Shown here piece after piece: positions 1 to 7,806 of a stretch of DNA of 64,000 nucleotides. Numbering within the stretch: position 1 is the first letter of the stretch; each line of letters begins with the position of its first letter. Location of the stretch: contig JBBBDQ010001614.1 of NCBI GenBank assembly GCA_037127315.1, positions 1,486,501 to 1,550,500 on the forward strand, given 5' to 3'. This DNA comes from Ascarosepion bandense (Eukaryota > Mollusca > Cephalopoda > Sepiida > Sepiidae). A program made the position numbers and the translations under genes. Below the pieces are notes generated by a model. The model was not told where the DNA came from, did not search any database, and saw nothing but the letters and a program-made list of their open reading frames with translations.

Positions 1-169
1 GGAACATTTATAGATGGTGCGTGATGTACGAGAATCATTCAATAAATAAGATGAATTTTTCGGTATAAGGACTAGAAGCTTTTTTTTTCAACGTAGTCTC
101 CCAGTCTTCCCACTTTCAAACTTCTTTAAACAATTTAGCCCACTTGTAGACATTTTTTGGTTGAAACAT

Positions 170-222
170 GACAGGAAGATGTGGACAGCCATGATCGATT
201 ACGTCGTGTTACCCAGGATGTA
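170..222 (+). mobile_element. LINE-A 3'-terminal remnant
   Basis: The stretch with GACAGCCATGATCGATTACG near 183-202 resembles the LINE-A terminal signature (AGCCATGATTGCCTACGTCC, then a GGACACGGCACAT-like end) seen in full at 6512-6552 and 24850-24885. It is short and diverged. The preceding bases 1-169 show nothing I recognise. Confidence 0.35.
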
Positions 223-275
223 TTATTTACTCCTCAATAGGGAGTGAATGTATCTATTAAGTTTTAACTTGAAGG

Positions 276-545
276 TGAGGCTCGATGCAGCAGAAATATG
301 GTTCTACAGAATCGATGGACCGAGCAGGTGAGCAACGACGATGTGTTAGAGAGAATTCAAACGTGAAAGAAAACTTATACTTAATATCAGGGAGAGACAG
401 ATAAGGACACGTAATGAGGAAAGAGGGTTTGGAGAATCTAAAATTCACAGGACAGACAGAGAAAAAGTGGGTCAGAAAAAAGCAGTGCAAGGCACATTTA
501 ATGGGCTTGAGCAAATGGATGGCGAAGAGAGGCTTTGGAAAGATT
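276..545 (+). pseudogene. LINE-A 3' fragment (degenerate RT C-terminus)
   Basis: Broken plus-strand frames preserve the LINE-A C-terminal block. There is an AEIWFYR-like start near 290, a VSNDDVLERI-like stretch near 330, then MRKEGLENLKFTGQTEK and GLSKWMAKRGFGK (414-545). Frameshifts separate these blocks, so it cannot encode a working protein. It meets an oppositely oriented LINE-A copy at 545, across the TTC run. Identification rests on alignment by eye to the better copy at 5816-6552. Confidence 0.75.
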
Positions 546-580
546 CTTCTTCTTCTTCTTCTTCTTCTTCTTCTTCTTCT
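545..580. repeat. (TTC)n microsatellite, tail of the minus-strand LINE-A
   Basis: A pure TTC run of about 36 bp. Read on the minus strand it is a GAA tail directly after the conserved LINE-A end (GGACAAGGCACATA). Other LINE-A copies also end in GAA-rich tails, so this is probably a retrotransposition tail that expanded rather than an independent microsatellite. Confidence 0.8.
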
Positions 581-1345
581 ATGTGCCTTGTCCTTTCAGA
601 ACGTAGGCGATTATGGCTTTCCACGTTTTCCTATCCCTGGTGGCTCTTAGCACGCTTTCTCCTGTTACATCACGCAACCCCCGTTCTGACATCCACCTGC
701 TCAGGTAAGTCAAGTACTTTACACACTGTTTTCCCCTGTCTCTCCTACCCTCTTTTTGGCCTGTTAGTATTAGGTTCTCCAATCCCTCCTTCCTCATTGC
801 ATGTCCCAGGAACTTCAGCTGTCTCTTCCTGATGCTCAGTATTAATTTCCTTTTTGTTTCCATCATTTCCAAGACCTCATCATTGTTCACATGCTCGATC
901 CATGATATCCGCAGCATCCTTCTGTAAAAAAAAAAATTTGTGTTGCTTCAAGTTTTTCCTTAATCATTCACTGTCAAATTGAAGAACTGACATCACATAG
1001 CAATCCAGTATTCTCTTCTTTCTTTCTCGCGAAATTTTCCTGTCTCTAAATACTCTATCCACTTCTGGAATATGTCCTTCACCATGCCAATTCGCTCTGT
1101 GTCGCACTTTCCGTCTTCTGTTATAACACTTCCCAGGTATTTAAATTTTTGTACCTGCTTGACTTTAGTATCCCCCACCTGTATTTGGCATTTTGGGTTG
1201 CCCTTTTTACTGATGATCATGCATTCGGTTTTCTTGCAGTTTATTTGTAGTCCTTTCTTATCACTCTCTTCAGCTACCTTCTGTAGGAGGTCTTGTAGTT
1301 TCCTTTGCGTGTCTGCTATCAGCACTGTATCAACTGCTTACCTAT
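581..1345 (-). pseudogene. LINE-A fragment: RT C-terminal half
   Basis: Minus-strand frames at 993-1325 and 579-917 together cover the region after the RT catalytic box. Upstream is LIADTQRKLQDLLQKV, INCKKTECMIISKKG, KYLGSVITEDGKCDTE. Downstream is RISWIEHVNNDEVLEMM, LILSIRKRQLKFLGHAMRK, RATRDRKTWKAIIAYVLKG. The two frames are offset, and the segment between them (918-992) carries a poly-A interruption, so the copy is dead. Order and motifs match 5816-6552. The resemblance of this C-terminal layout to RTE/BovB elements is recalled knowledge. The 3' end lies at the TTC tract. Confidence 0.85.
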
Positions 1346-1361
1346 GATGTTCAAATTGTGG

Positions 1362-1442
1362 CCTCACAAGCGACAAGGGACAGGGGTAAGTGGAAGACCA
1401 TAATCGTCTACGTCCTGAAGAGACACGGCACATAAAGAAGGA
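1362..1442 (+). mobile_element. LINE-A 3'-end fragment
   Basis: Contains GACCATAATCGTCTACGTCC followed by GAGACACGGCACATAAAGAA, the conserved LINE-A 3' terminus. Only about 80 bp remain. It directly follows the minus-strand copy, another case of LINE-A ends clustering together. Confidence 0.65.
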
Positions 1443-1510
1443 TAAGTTCAACTATCCTCTAATAAAACTGAACTTTTCTTTTTAGTGGTGGATACTATGT
1501 ACAAATATCA

Positions 1511-1815
1511 GTCAGTTAAGTGGCATACGGGATACACACTCGGGCGATCATGCCTCGAAAGAGACATGACTGACTGGGTAGAAGATTATCCCGCAATAGG
1601 TTACCATTTCTGTCTGTGGTAGACTGGTTGATAGCCAATGCTAAAGAACCTAATCTGTCCTGTTATTTAACTCATAGCTGGAGGGAAGAGACGAATTAAT
1701 ACCTTTCCCAAGGGTATTTGTGCGTAACTGAATGCAAGAAAATTCAACTGGAATTCGAACTCGGCTCCCCAATTTCTCGTTCCGAGTCGATTGCAACTGC
1801 ACCACAACGCGATAT
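1511..1815 (-). mobile_element. SINE-1 (tRNA-headed), near full length
   Basis: On the minus strand the element starts with a tRNA-like head near 1815: a pol III A-box-like stretch, then GAGCCGAGTTCGAATTCC, a good B box. The body has the conserved CCCTTGGGAAAGGTATTAAT, an ACAGGACAGATT block, and the tail hairpin ATGTCTC-TTTC-GAGRCAT. It ends in ACTG repeats near 1511. The family recurs at 9.4, 21.3, 22.1, 31.1, 36.1, 60.7 and 61.1 kb. Length (about 300 bp) and boxes fit a SINE. Cephalopod tRNA-derived SINEs are known, but I cannot match this one to a named family. Confidence 0.8.
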
Positions 1816-2300
1816 ATACGTAGAAATAATTTCAGTTTGTGGTGAGGGTGTTTAGACGAGGAAAAAAATTATTACAAGCCCAAATATACATTTACCAACT
1901 CCAAAATGAATAGACTTAATTAACACGTCTATTTAACAAAATCAAGTACAGAATAAACAAAATAAAGTGAAATAAGACAAATTAAAATTAGATAAGGAAA
2001 TAATATAAGAAAAATTCTTTTTCCTCTCCTCCACTGAACTTTGCACATGTTACCGACCATTCAGTCAAAAGAAATGACCTGGAGTGGAATGGGTCCCGTC
2101 ATGTCGACTTTCTGAAGATTCAGAGATTAACATACCTAATAAGATTTTGTAAATGAATGACCAAACAGTCGGCTCAGTTCATGCTCTTTACTGACAATTA
2201 TTAAACTTTACTAGCAATTATAAAATCTCTTGCCGCTTGTTTGCTCTTTAACAATGCATTATTAGTTTGTTTTTTTTTGGCAATAAATATGTTGTCGAGT

Positions 2301-2306
<6 letters not shown>
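1816..2306. other. Unrecognised AT-rich spacer
   Basis: About 490 bp of AT-rich sequence with short A and T runs. I see no open frame of note, no LINE or SINE signature and no repeat unit. Confidence 0.5.

Positions 2307-2350
<44 letters not shown>
2307..2350. repeat. (TA)n microsatellite upstream of SINE-2 copy A
   Basis: About 44 bp of perfect TA. TA runs also follow the SINE-2 copies, so this tract may be the remnant tail of a further SINE-2 copy or an insertion target. Confidence 0.8.
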
Positions 2351-2352
<2 letters not shown>

Positions 2353-2475
2353 CAGATGTAGAATCGCCGACTGACGCCAATTCGGTCGGGTTTCAATCCT
2401 GGGTTAAAAAGCAATCGGCTGTCTAACCGTACTGATGAGCTGTGATACAGCGAAACAGATCTGTCTGCGGATGAC
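2353..2475 (+). mobile_element. SINE-2 copy A (hammerhead-bearing short element)
   Basis: About 123 bp. The 5' part (GTAGAATCGCCGACTGACGC) is the right side of a tRNA-like head whose A box is complete only in copy B. GGGTTTCAATCCTGG near 2390 is a B-box-like motif. The 3' part, 2421-2475, folds as a hammerhead ribozyme, and the element stops at its last base pair. TATTTA follows. The same head-ribozyme order recurs in three other places in the window, so this is a mobile element and not a chance fold. Confidence 0.8.
2421..2475 (+). ncRNA. Type I hammerhead ribozyme, core intact (copy A)
   Basis: All conserved parts are visible. Stem I outer GTC 2421-2423 pairs with GAC 2473-2475. Internal loop is TAA/AT. 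Stem I inner CCGTA 2427-2431 pairs with TGCGG 2466-2470 (one U-G). Core CTGATGA is 2432-2438. Stem II is GCTGT 2439-2443, loop GAT, ACAGC 2447-2451. Core GAAA is 2452-2455. Stem III is ACAG/CTGT (2455-2458 with 2461-2464), loop AT. The predicted cut follows C2465, a GTC site. Stem I is the open helix, hence type I. The stem I internal loop is where natural hammerheads dock with loop II (known family feature). Activity is not demonstrated. Confidence 0.85.
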
Positions 2476-2599
2476 TATTTACGCTCTCACACCGTGATTG
2501 AGCACTCTGGAAGAATGGTAGACTTTGAAAAACAGTAGCTACTCTGGCATGTACGCATCGCTCATTAAGTAAAATGAATTAGAGCACTCTGGCTATCGG

Positions 2600-2624
2600 G
2601 CGCGTATAATGATAATATACGCGC
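2600..2624. repeat. Inverted repeat between SINE-2 copies
   Basis: GCGCGTAT (2600-2607) and ATACGCGC (2617-2624) are perfect inverted copies around a 9-base loop. A direct repeat AGCACTCTGG also sits at 2501-2510 and 2583-2592. Both lie in the ~175-bp segment separating the two intact hammerhead copies. Confidence 0.7.
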
Positions 2625-2648
2625 TAAAAAGTTTGCCTTCTTCTACCG

Positions 2649-2771
2649 AACACCCATAGCCCAGAGGTAGAATCGCCGACTGACGCCAATTCGGTAGGGT
2701 TTCAATCCTGCAATCGGAGTCTAACCGTACTGATGAGCTGTGACACAGCGAAACAGATCTGTCTGCGGATG

Positions 2772-2773
<2 letters not shown>
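2649..2773 (+). mobile_element. SINE-2 copy B, most complete
   Basis: Starts with CCCATAGCCCAGAGGTAGAA, whose TAGCCCAGAGG matches the pol III A-box consensus TRGCNNARNGG. GGTTTCAATCC at about 2699-2709 matches the B box in 9 of 11 positions, some 40 bp downstream. The hammerhead (2719-2773) follows, then (TA)n from 2774. The layout is tRNA-like head, ribozyme, TA tail, total about 125 bp plus tail. No protein is encoded, so mobility would depend on another element's reverse transcriptase. Confidence 0.82.
2719..2773 (+). ncRNA. Type I hammerhead ribozyme, core intact (copy B)
   Basis: Same fold as copy A: GTC 2719-2721 with GAC 2771-2773; CCGTA 2725-2729 with TGCGG 2764-2768; CTGATGA 2730-2736; stem II GCTGT 2737-2741 and ACAGC 2745-2749 around loop GAC (copy A has GAT); GAAA 2750-2753; stem III 2753-2756 with 2759-2762; predicted cleavage after C2763. 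The single loop II difference does not touch the core. The two predicted cut sites, 2465 and 2763, are 298 nt apart on the same strand. Confidence 0.85.

Positions 2774-2824
<51 letters not shown>
2774..2824. repeat. (TA)n tail of SINE-2 copy B
   Basis: About 50 bp of TA directly after the last hammerhead base pair. Copies A, C and D are likewise followed by TA-rich sequence, so this is most simply the element's tail. Confidence 0.8.
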
Positions 2825-2826
<2 letters not shown>

Positions 2827-3084
2827 TTTCTATTATCATAAGAAACCTTTCTATATATATAATGGACTCTCCTGTGGAAATTCGGCGTATGAGGATCTGA
2901 AAGCCTAATTGCTTCAGTTATGAAACCAAGGCAAACCGCCAGAAGACCCACACAAGTGATTTGATTAAAGGGGTGAAGGCTTTTCGGAACTATTGATACA
3001 CTCAGTCGGTGCATATAAATGCCACAGAGGAAGCTGAAAATAGATCTCAGGACCTTTTTTTTAATTATCTTGCAACAGATTTCC

Positions 3085-3145
3085 ACTACCTGTTGCGGTA
3101 GACTGGTTGTCAGCCAAGGCTCTGGAACCCAATCTATCCTGTTAT
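3085..3145 (-). mobile_element. SINE-1 tail fragment
   Basis: GGTAGACTGGTTGTCAGCCA and AACCCAATCTATCCTGTTAT match the SINE-1 body, read in reverse. The surrounding 2840-3084 has no other recognisable feature. Confidence 0.6.
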
Positions 3146-3160
3146 ATAAATATACATATA

Positions 3161-3215
3161 GTCATCCGCAGATAGATCTGTTTTGCTGTATCACAGTTCA
3201 TCAGTACGGTTAGAC
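3161..3215 (-). ncRNA. Decayed hammerhead (copy C)
   Basis: CTGATGA and both stem I strands are intact. The GAAA box reads AAAA, the first stem II pair (G10.1) has become A, and one stem III pair is broken. The lost G in the CGAAA context is a CpG-to-CpA change. Loss of that G (position 12) should abolish cleavage, from known hammerhead mutagenesis. Confidence 0.75.
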
Positions 3216-3255
3216 ATCCGATTGCTTTTACCCATGATTGAAACCTGAATCTACA
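3161..3255 (-). mobile_element. SINE-2 copy C, 5'-truncated
   Basis: Reverse-oriented SINE-2. The hammerhead block is at 3161-3215 and a GGTTTCAATC B-box-like motif lies near 3235-3245. The head upstream of it is lost or unrecognisable. TA-rich sequence lies just beyond its 3' end (3147-3160). Confidence 0.75.
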
Positions 3256-3744
3256 TTCAACGTGATACGACCGTATATATGTATTCATACCAGTCACACT
3301 CAGTGGGGATAATCTGTGAGGAAACACCTAATAATCCTCTCAAATATTTTGCTGGCATTTTTGACGGCAGGAGTACACTGGTATTATTATAGATAAGTAA
3401 GTATCATGTTTTTGAATATATCTCTATCGGAAAATGATGTTGAGAAATACTTCTAAAATTTGCGTGTGTATGTAAGATTATTGGCAGGTGAGAACATGTT
3501 ATTATCTATTTAAGATTACTTGTAATTGCACGAGGTTTCACACGACTAAGCTTTTTGAATTTAATCTCTTTTGTGCGCATTTGGGGAGGGAGGGGGAAGC
3601 AAAACAAATTCTATTTTAAACGCCATTTTATTTCAGCACGTGAGCAATTATGACTCTTCACATTTTCCATGTTTTTGCTGCAAGTAACATTTGAATATTT
3701 AACAAACATTCCTGTCCTTGTTCTGCCATCGAATGGAGATTAGA
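3256..3744. other. Unrecognised spacer
   Basis: No element, tandem unit or plausible coding frame seen in this ~490 bp. Confidence 0.4.
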
Positions 3745-3950
3745 ATGACTGTTTTGCAGAAAGAAAAAAAAACTTCGATAGAAACAAGGAAAAGAGTGGT
3801 GAACTGCTACGGGATATCTGTCCCCCTGTAGGGCAGTGACTGCTGGAAAATTTCCTCAACGATGAAGCGAAGTCTTGAAGCAACAAAGATTTAGTTTTGC
3901 AGAAGGGTGCTGAGGATACTGTGGACCAAACTTGCGGGTAATGACAACGA
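3745..3950 (+). pseudogene. LINE-A fragment, left of a SINE-3 insertion
   Basis: Degenerate plus-strand LINE-A. An ETRKRVVNCYGISV-like stretch occurs near 3783-3825, an SDCWKISSTMK-like stretch near 3836-3865, and RRVLRILWTKLAGNDNE at 3901-3950. Stops and frame changes show it is dead. The copy resumes at about 4259 after the SINE-3-like insertion. Confidence 0.7.
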
Positions 3951-4258
3951 AGGAAAATTCGGACTATTGTCCTCATCTTTGTTGCCATTTGTACGACGTT
4001 TCGGTCGTTGTACGCTCCGGCCTTCTTCAGATGCTAGGAATTTCGAACAGAACCCTTTATTACAATCACTGGGGTATATCAACTCCATTCCTTTTGCGTA
4101 TAGCCTCTTTTTGGTAGTCATGAGTTATCTCCCTCAAACCCTGTAAGTTACTTATTCACCACTGCTGTAGCCTGGTATTGAACTCACAACAAAGATGCGA
4201 ACAATAGTCCGAATAATGTAAATACTAACTCATCTCAAAAATATAGACTAATACTAAA
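3951..4258 (-). mobile_element. SINE-3-like insertion with target-site duplication
   Basis: AAGGAAAATT at 3950-3959 and again at 4259-4268 is a 10-bp direct repeat flanking the insert, consistent with a target-site duplication. The insert shares long stretches with 7574-7806 and 10396-10640: TACGACGTTTCGG, CCTTCTTCAGRTGC, and a right-end GGTATTGAACTCACAA that reads as a B box on the minus strand. ATTCGGACTATTGT near 3957 recurs inverted near 4202-4215, so the right end may be a second partial copy. Confidence 0.65.
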
Positions 4259-4430
4259 AAGGAAAATTATATTTAACATCAGGAACAGCCACTTAAGCAC
4301 TCCTAGGCATATAAGGAGCAAAGGGTGCTTGTAAAATTACAGTCCAGATTGAAGGCAAGAGGGACAGAGGAAAACAACGCATAACATATTTAGCTGAAAT
4401 ATGGCATAAGGTTAGAGAAGTTCCCTGGCA
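4259..4430 (+). pseudogene. LINE-A fragment, right of the SINE-3 insertion
   Basis: AAGGAAAATTATATTTAACA continues the KRKLIL block of LINE-A, followed by degenerate C-terminal sequence and ACAACGCATAACATATTTAG. It ends without the usual GGACACGGCACAT terminus. Confidence 0.6.
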
Positions 4431-4545
4431 ACAGGAGTGTTTAAGACGTAGCAGAAAAATCCGTTGTGTATTTTTATGAGCTTGGGTACTAATCACTATC
4501 CGTAAAGATTCTATTCATAAGCCCCAAGTTCAAATCTCGGCATAG

Positions 4546-4580
4546 TCAAAGTGATGAATGCTGGACAATCTTATCAAAGA
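4546..4580 (+). pseudogene. LINE-A fragment, left of the R700 insertion
   Basis: Encodes an SDECWTILSK-like stretch, the LINE-A SECWTIS block, and breaks off at the R700 insertion. The continuation is at 5300. Confidence 0.65.
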
Positions 4581-5299
4581 CTAGCAGTATAGCCCGGCGT
4601 TGCTCGGGTGTAATGAAAGCTTTCAAACTAATCCATGGTCCTGGAGCTCAGATTCTTTGGACGTTGGCACGAAAGACTAAAAAGCAATAGTCTTTTTCCA
4701 GTTAAAGCGAAACCGTAGACTGAAAGAAAAATGAATGGATGTAAGTCAAATTTTGATTTCCTATTATCGATATCAAATAAGTTTTTTTCGTCGTAAACTG
4801 AATTTTGAAGACTAAATAAGTCCTCTGTGTAAATGGTATCATGGCTGAGACTAAGAACTACAATTATACTTATTTAGAGCCAAACCCGAAGCATAAACTA
4901 AAATAAAAGGGCTGAAAAAATACAGACATACAGGTAGATAAACAGACACACACACAAACATCTTGCCTTTTATATATATATATATATATTATCGATTTTC
5001 TGCACTATTGTAAGAACTGCAACCTTGAAACTTCTGAATATCGTTTCTTATGTCTTTGTCTATGAGGGTATCAAATTTGATTAAAACCGGACCACTCCTT
5101 CTATAACCCGATTTTTTCGATTATCGATTTTCGATATTGATTGGGAGTACCTCGAGACAAAACCTAGCTTAGACCAATCGCAGACGCTTATAGTACAACT
5201 GTGTAAATTTTCAAGAAAATCGGTTCAGTCGTTTCGGAGTCTATAGGTAACAGACACGGACGCACAGACACACACACACACAGACAAAGTTCCATTTAT
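4581..5299 (+). mobile_element. R700 repeat, copy 1, with perfect 13-bp target-site duplication
   Basis: The ~719-bp insert begins CTAGCAGTATAGCCCGGCGT and ends CACAGACAAAGTTCCATTTA. ATCTTATCAAAGA occurs at 4568-4580 and 5300-5312, one copy on each side, and removing the insert restores LINE-A sequence. Two further copies, same strand, lie at 22675-23383 and 28669-29391. There is no open frame, terminal inverted repeat or pol III box I can see. The TSD length suits LINE-type target-primed insertion, so this may be a non-autonomous LINE derivative. The family is not identified. Confidence 0.85.
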
Positions 5300-5668
5300 A
5301 TCTTATCAAAGAAAAGATTAAGGAAAGACTTGAAGGAACCGAAATACGGTTCTACAGAAAAAGATGAGCAACGACGAGGTTTTGGACAGAATGGAAGTAA
5401 AAAGGAAACATATTTAACACCAGGAAGAGACAGCTGAAGATTGCTGGACATATGAGAAAAGAAGGATTAGAGAATCTGATACTCACAGGACAGACAGAGA
5501 AAAAGATAGACAGTGGAAAGCAACACACAACATATTTGACGGGCTTGAGCAAATGGATGGCAGAGCAGAGTTAGGGAGAGGCAAAAAAAGGTGTTAAGAG
5601 TTACAACGGATAGAGAGATGTGCAAGGCAATGATTGCCTACGTTCTGAAGGGACACGGCACATAGAAC
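5300..5668 (+). pseudogene. LINE-A fragment, right of the R700 insertion
   Basis: Continues the copy broken at 4580: KKRLRKDLKE-like, then the EIRFYRK block, degenerate MRKEGLENLILTGQTEKK at 5454-5506, GLSKWMAEQS-like at 5542-5570, and the terminal GATTGCCTACGTTCTGAAGG and GGGACACGGCACATAGAACA. Frames are broken several times. Confidence 0.75.
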
Positions 5669-5691
5669 AGGAAGGAGATATTGGGGGAGGT

Positions 5692-5785
5692 ATTGCATGC
5701 ACTTGTTTCAAATGATTTCTCAGCATCTCTATAGGATTAAGATCGAGGCATTTTACTTAGCCATTCCAGGACTCTGAACTCTTCT
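5692..5785 (-). pseudogene. Tc1/mariner transposase remnant (DLNPIE motif)
   Basis: One minus-strand frame reads CLDLNPIEMLRNHLKQVHA. DLNPIE is the C-terminal signature of Tc1/mariner DDE transposases, carrying the third catalytic acid. A stop codon lies just upstream in that frame. Only some 25 codons are left and no terminal inverted repeats are seen. It lies between two LINE-A copies. Confidence 0.55.
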
Positions 5786-5815
5786 TTTTTTTTTTAGCTA
5801 ATTTTTGCTGGATTT

Positions 5816-6552
5816 TCTTAACAGAAGGTAGCAGAAGAAAGTAACAAAAAAGGACTAGAAATAAACTGCACGAAAACCGAATGCATGGTCATAAGTAAAA
5901 AGGGCAGCCCAAAATGCCAAATACAGGTCCGGGATACTAGAATCAAGCAGGTACAAAAATTTAAATACCTGGAAAGCGTTATAACAGAAGACGGAAAGTG
6001 TGACACAGAGATCCGAAGGCGAAATGGCATGGTGAAGGAAGCATTCCAAAAGTTGAGTAAGATATTAAGAAACAGGACAATTTCACTAGAAACTAGGAAG
6101 AGAGTACTGGATTGTTACGTTATGTCCGTCCTTCAATATGGCAGCGAATGTTGGACAATATCAACAAAGATGAAGGAAAAACTTAAAGCAACTGAAATGT
6201 GGTTCTACAGAAGGATGCTGCGGACATCATGGATCGAGCATGTGAACAATGATACCTTTTTAGAAATGCTGAAAACGAAAAGGAAATTAATACTGAGCAT
6301 CAGGAAGAGACAGCTGAAGTTCCTGGGACACGCAATGAGGAAGGAGGGCCTGGAAAACCTGATGCTAACGTGCCAGATAGAGGGAAGGGGTGACAGGGGG
6401 AAAGCAGTGGATAACGTGTTTGAAGGACCTAATCAGTTGGATGACAGAACGAGGACTGCATGGTGTAACAGGAAAAGGCGTGCTAAGAGCCACCAGGGAT
6501 AGGGAAACCTAGAAAGCCATGATCGCCTACGTCCTGAAGGGACAGGGCACAT
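5816..6552 (+). pseudogene. LINE-A, best-preserved C-terminal half
   Basis: The longest clean LINE-A frame runs 5885-6502 (205 codons), with related sequence from 5820. It begins after the RT catalytic box: KVAEESNKKGLEINC, KTECMVISKKG, QVQKFKYLESVITEDGK, RKRVLDCYVMSVLQYGSEC, MWFYRRMLRTSWIEHV, LILSIRKRQLKFLGHAMRK. Near 6400 a one-base shift leaves the family frame. The expected ending (MTERGLHGVTGKGVL, then MIAYVLKGQGT) continues in another frame to the 3' terminus at 6540-6552. The copy is 5'-truncated, with no endonuclease or YADD box, and therefore non-autonomous. I used it as reference for the other LINE-A fragments and for the 36-59 kb satellite. RTE/BovB affinity is inferred. Confidence 0.88.
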
Positions 6553-6634
6553 AGAATAAGAATGTTCTATGGTACATATCTGTTTCAGTATCAAATTTTC
6601 TGAGAAATGGTAAAATATTTTTTAAGAATTTTTG

Positions 6635-7262
6635 TTTTTTTTTATAATCGTGTCGCCCCCAAGAAAGGCATTTTACTGCCACTGTTGTGCAGGGGTTACA
6701 TAGGAGGAATGTTATGACGAGTCAGAGGTCGCAGGGGGTGTCAGCAATAGAGTAGGAGAGGGAAGAGAGTACTGATGAGAGTGGGGTGGACGGGGAGGAA
6801 TGTTATGAGGAGTGAGAGGTTGCAGGGGGTATCAGGAAGAGAGTAAAAGAAGAGGGAAGAGATTACTGATGAGAGTGAGGTGGACGAGGAGGAATGTTAT
6901 GAGGAGACAGAGGTTGCAGGGGGTGTCAGGAAGAGAGTAGGAGAGGGAAGAGAGTACTGATGAGAGTGGGGGTGGACGAAGAAAAAGCATGAGAGAGAGG
7001 ATGTAAGTTAGTGAAACAGGAGATGACTATTGACTTTATATTTAAATTCTTGGAGATTGTAACTGTCGGGAAAGCAAGGAAATGGAAGGGAATTCCACAT
7101 ACAGAAAGTGCGAGAAAAGAAGCCGATGGAGTAGAATTTGTGTTTACAATATATTGGTTTCACAGTAAAAAGGTGTCCTCTAGTAAAAATTTTTTTCAGG
7201 ATGTATTCTGTGATGGGGGGTATGCTCGACCATGCAGCCCTGATCCAAGGTATTTTCACCCT
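6635..7262 (-). pseudogene. LINE-B (CR1/Jockey-like) C-terminus and 3' end
   Basis: The minus-strand frame 7008-7259 reads HLFTVKPIYCKHKFYSIGFF, FCMWNSLPFPCFPDSYNLQE, FKYKVNSHLLFH. This is the usual end of a CR1/Jockey-type RT (a WNSLP...F...YNL..FK..VN.HL pattern). Downstream are a 3x tandem segment (6706-6980) and the family's 3' end (CAGTGGCAGTAAAATGCC, then an A/T-rich tail at 6640-6660). The RT domain proper is missing. Other copies are at 8.9, 10.2, 21.6, 27, 31.4, 35, 61.5 and 62.4 kb. Confidence 0.8.
6706..6980. repeat. Three ~92-bp tandem units in the LINE-B 3' UTR
   Basis: GGAATGTTATGA starts units at 6706, 6797 and 6891 (periods 91 and 94). Each unit contains GCAGGGGGTRTCAG, GGGAAGAGA and CTGATGAGAGTG. 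The LINE-B copy at 61.5 kb has one such unit, so the expansion is local to this copy. Confidence 0.85.
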
Positions 7263-7573
7263 AATGCTTTCTGGTACCCGAATACAGCGTTTAATTTGCC
7301 TCGAACATGCCTTATGTTACTGCTCCCAAATGAATCTGTTTTGGATTCAACTATCCAGAGCACATTGTTGAAGAACTAACGGACTTTCTCCCGTAGATTT
7401 TAGTCTGATTTTGATATATATATATATATATTTTTTTTTAAAGCAATTATTTCTTCTAGTCTCACCTCCTGCGTCATTCGAACGTGTACAGCCTCCTTCC
7501 AATAACCGTGTCAAGAACTATTAGGCATTTTAGGAGTTTCGAAGACCACTTTAAACATCTTGTTCTTTACATT
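7263..7573. other. Unrecognised spacer with a short TA run
   Basis: A short TA run is at about 7414-7430. Otherwise no family signature is visible. Confidence 0.4.
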
Positions 7574-7806
7574 ATTCGGACTATTGTCCTCATATTTGTT
7601 GCAATTTGTACGACGTTTCGGCCGCTGTACTCTCAGTCCTTCTTCAGGTGCTAGGAATTTCGAAGCGAACCCTTTATTACAATCATTCCGGTATATCATC
7701 CTCATCTCTTGCGTAAAGCTTCGATTGGAAGTCATGTCATAAGTTATCTCCCTCTAACCCTGCAAGTCACTTGTTCACCACTGCTGTAACCTGGTATTGA
7801 ACTCAC
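7574..7806 (-). mobile_element. SINE-3 copy
   Basis: Shares CGGACTATTGTCCTCAT, TTTGTACGACGTTTCGG, CTTCTTCAGGTGCTAGGAA and CCCTTTATTACAATCA with the insertion at 3951. On the minus strand, TTGTGAGTTCAATACCAGG near 7790-7806 is B-box-like. No clear target-site duplication. Confidence 0.65.

Noticed and set aside
414..832. Small open frames with serine or leucine runs near the left end
   Set aside because: The runs come from the TTC tract. The rest is LINE-A read in the wrong frame or strand.
1511..1815. A functional tRNA gene in SINE-1 (and in SINE-2, SINE-3)
   Set aside because: A and B boxes are present, but the acceptor and anticodon arms do not form a tRNA cloverleaf and the sequences recur as SINE copies with shared non-tRNA bodies.
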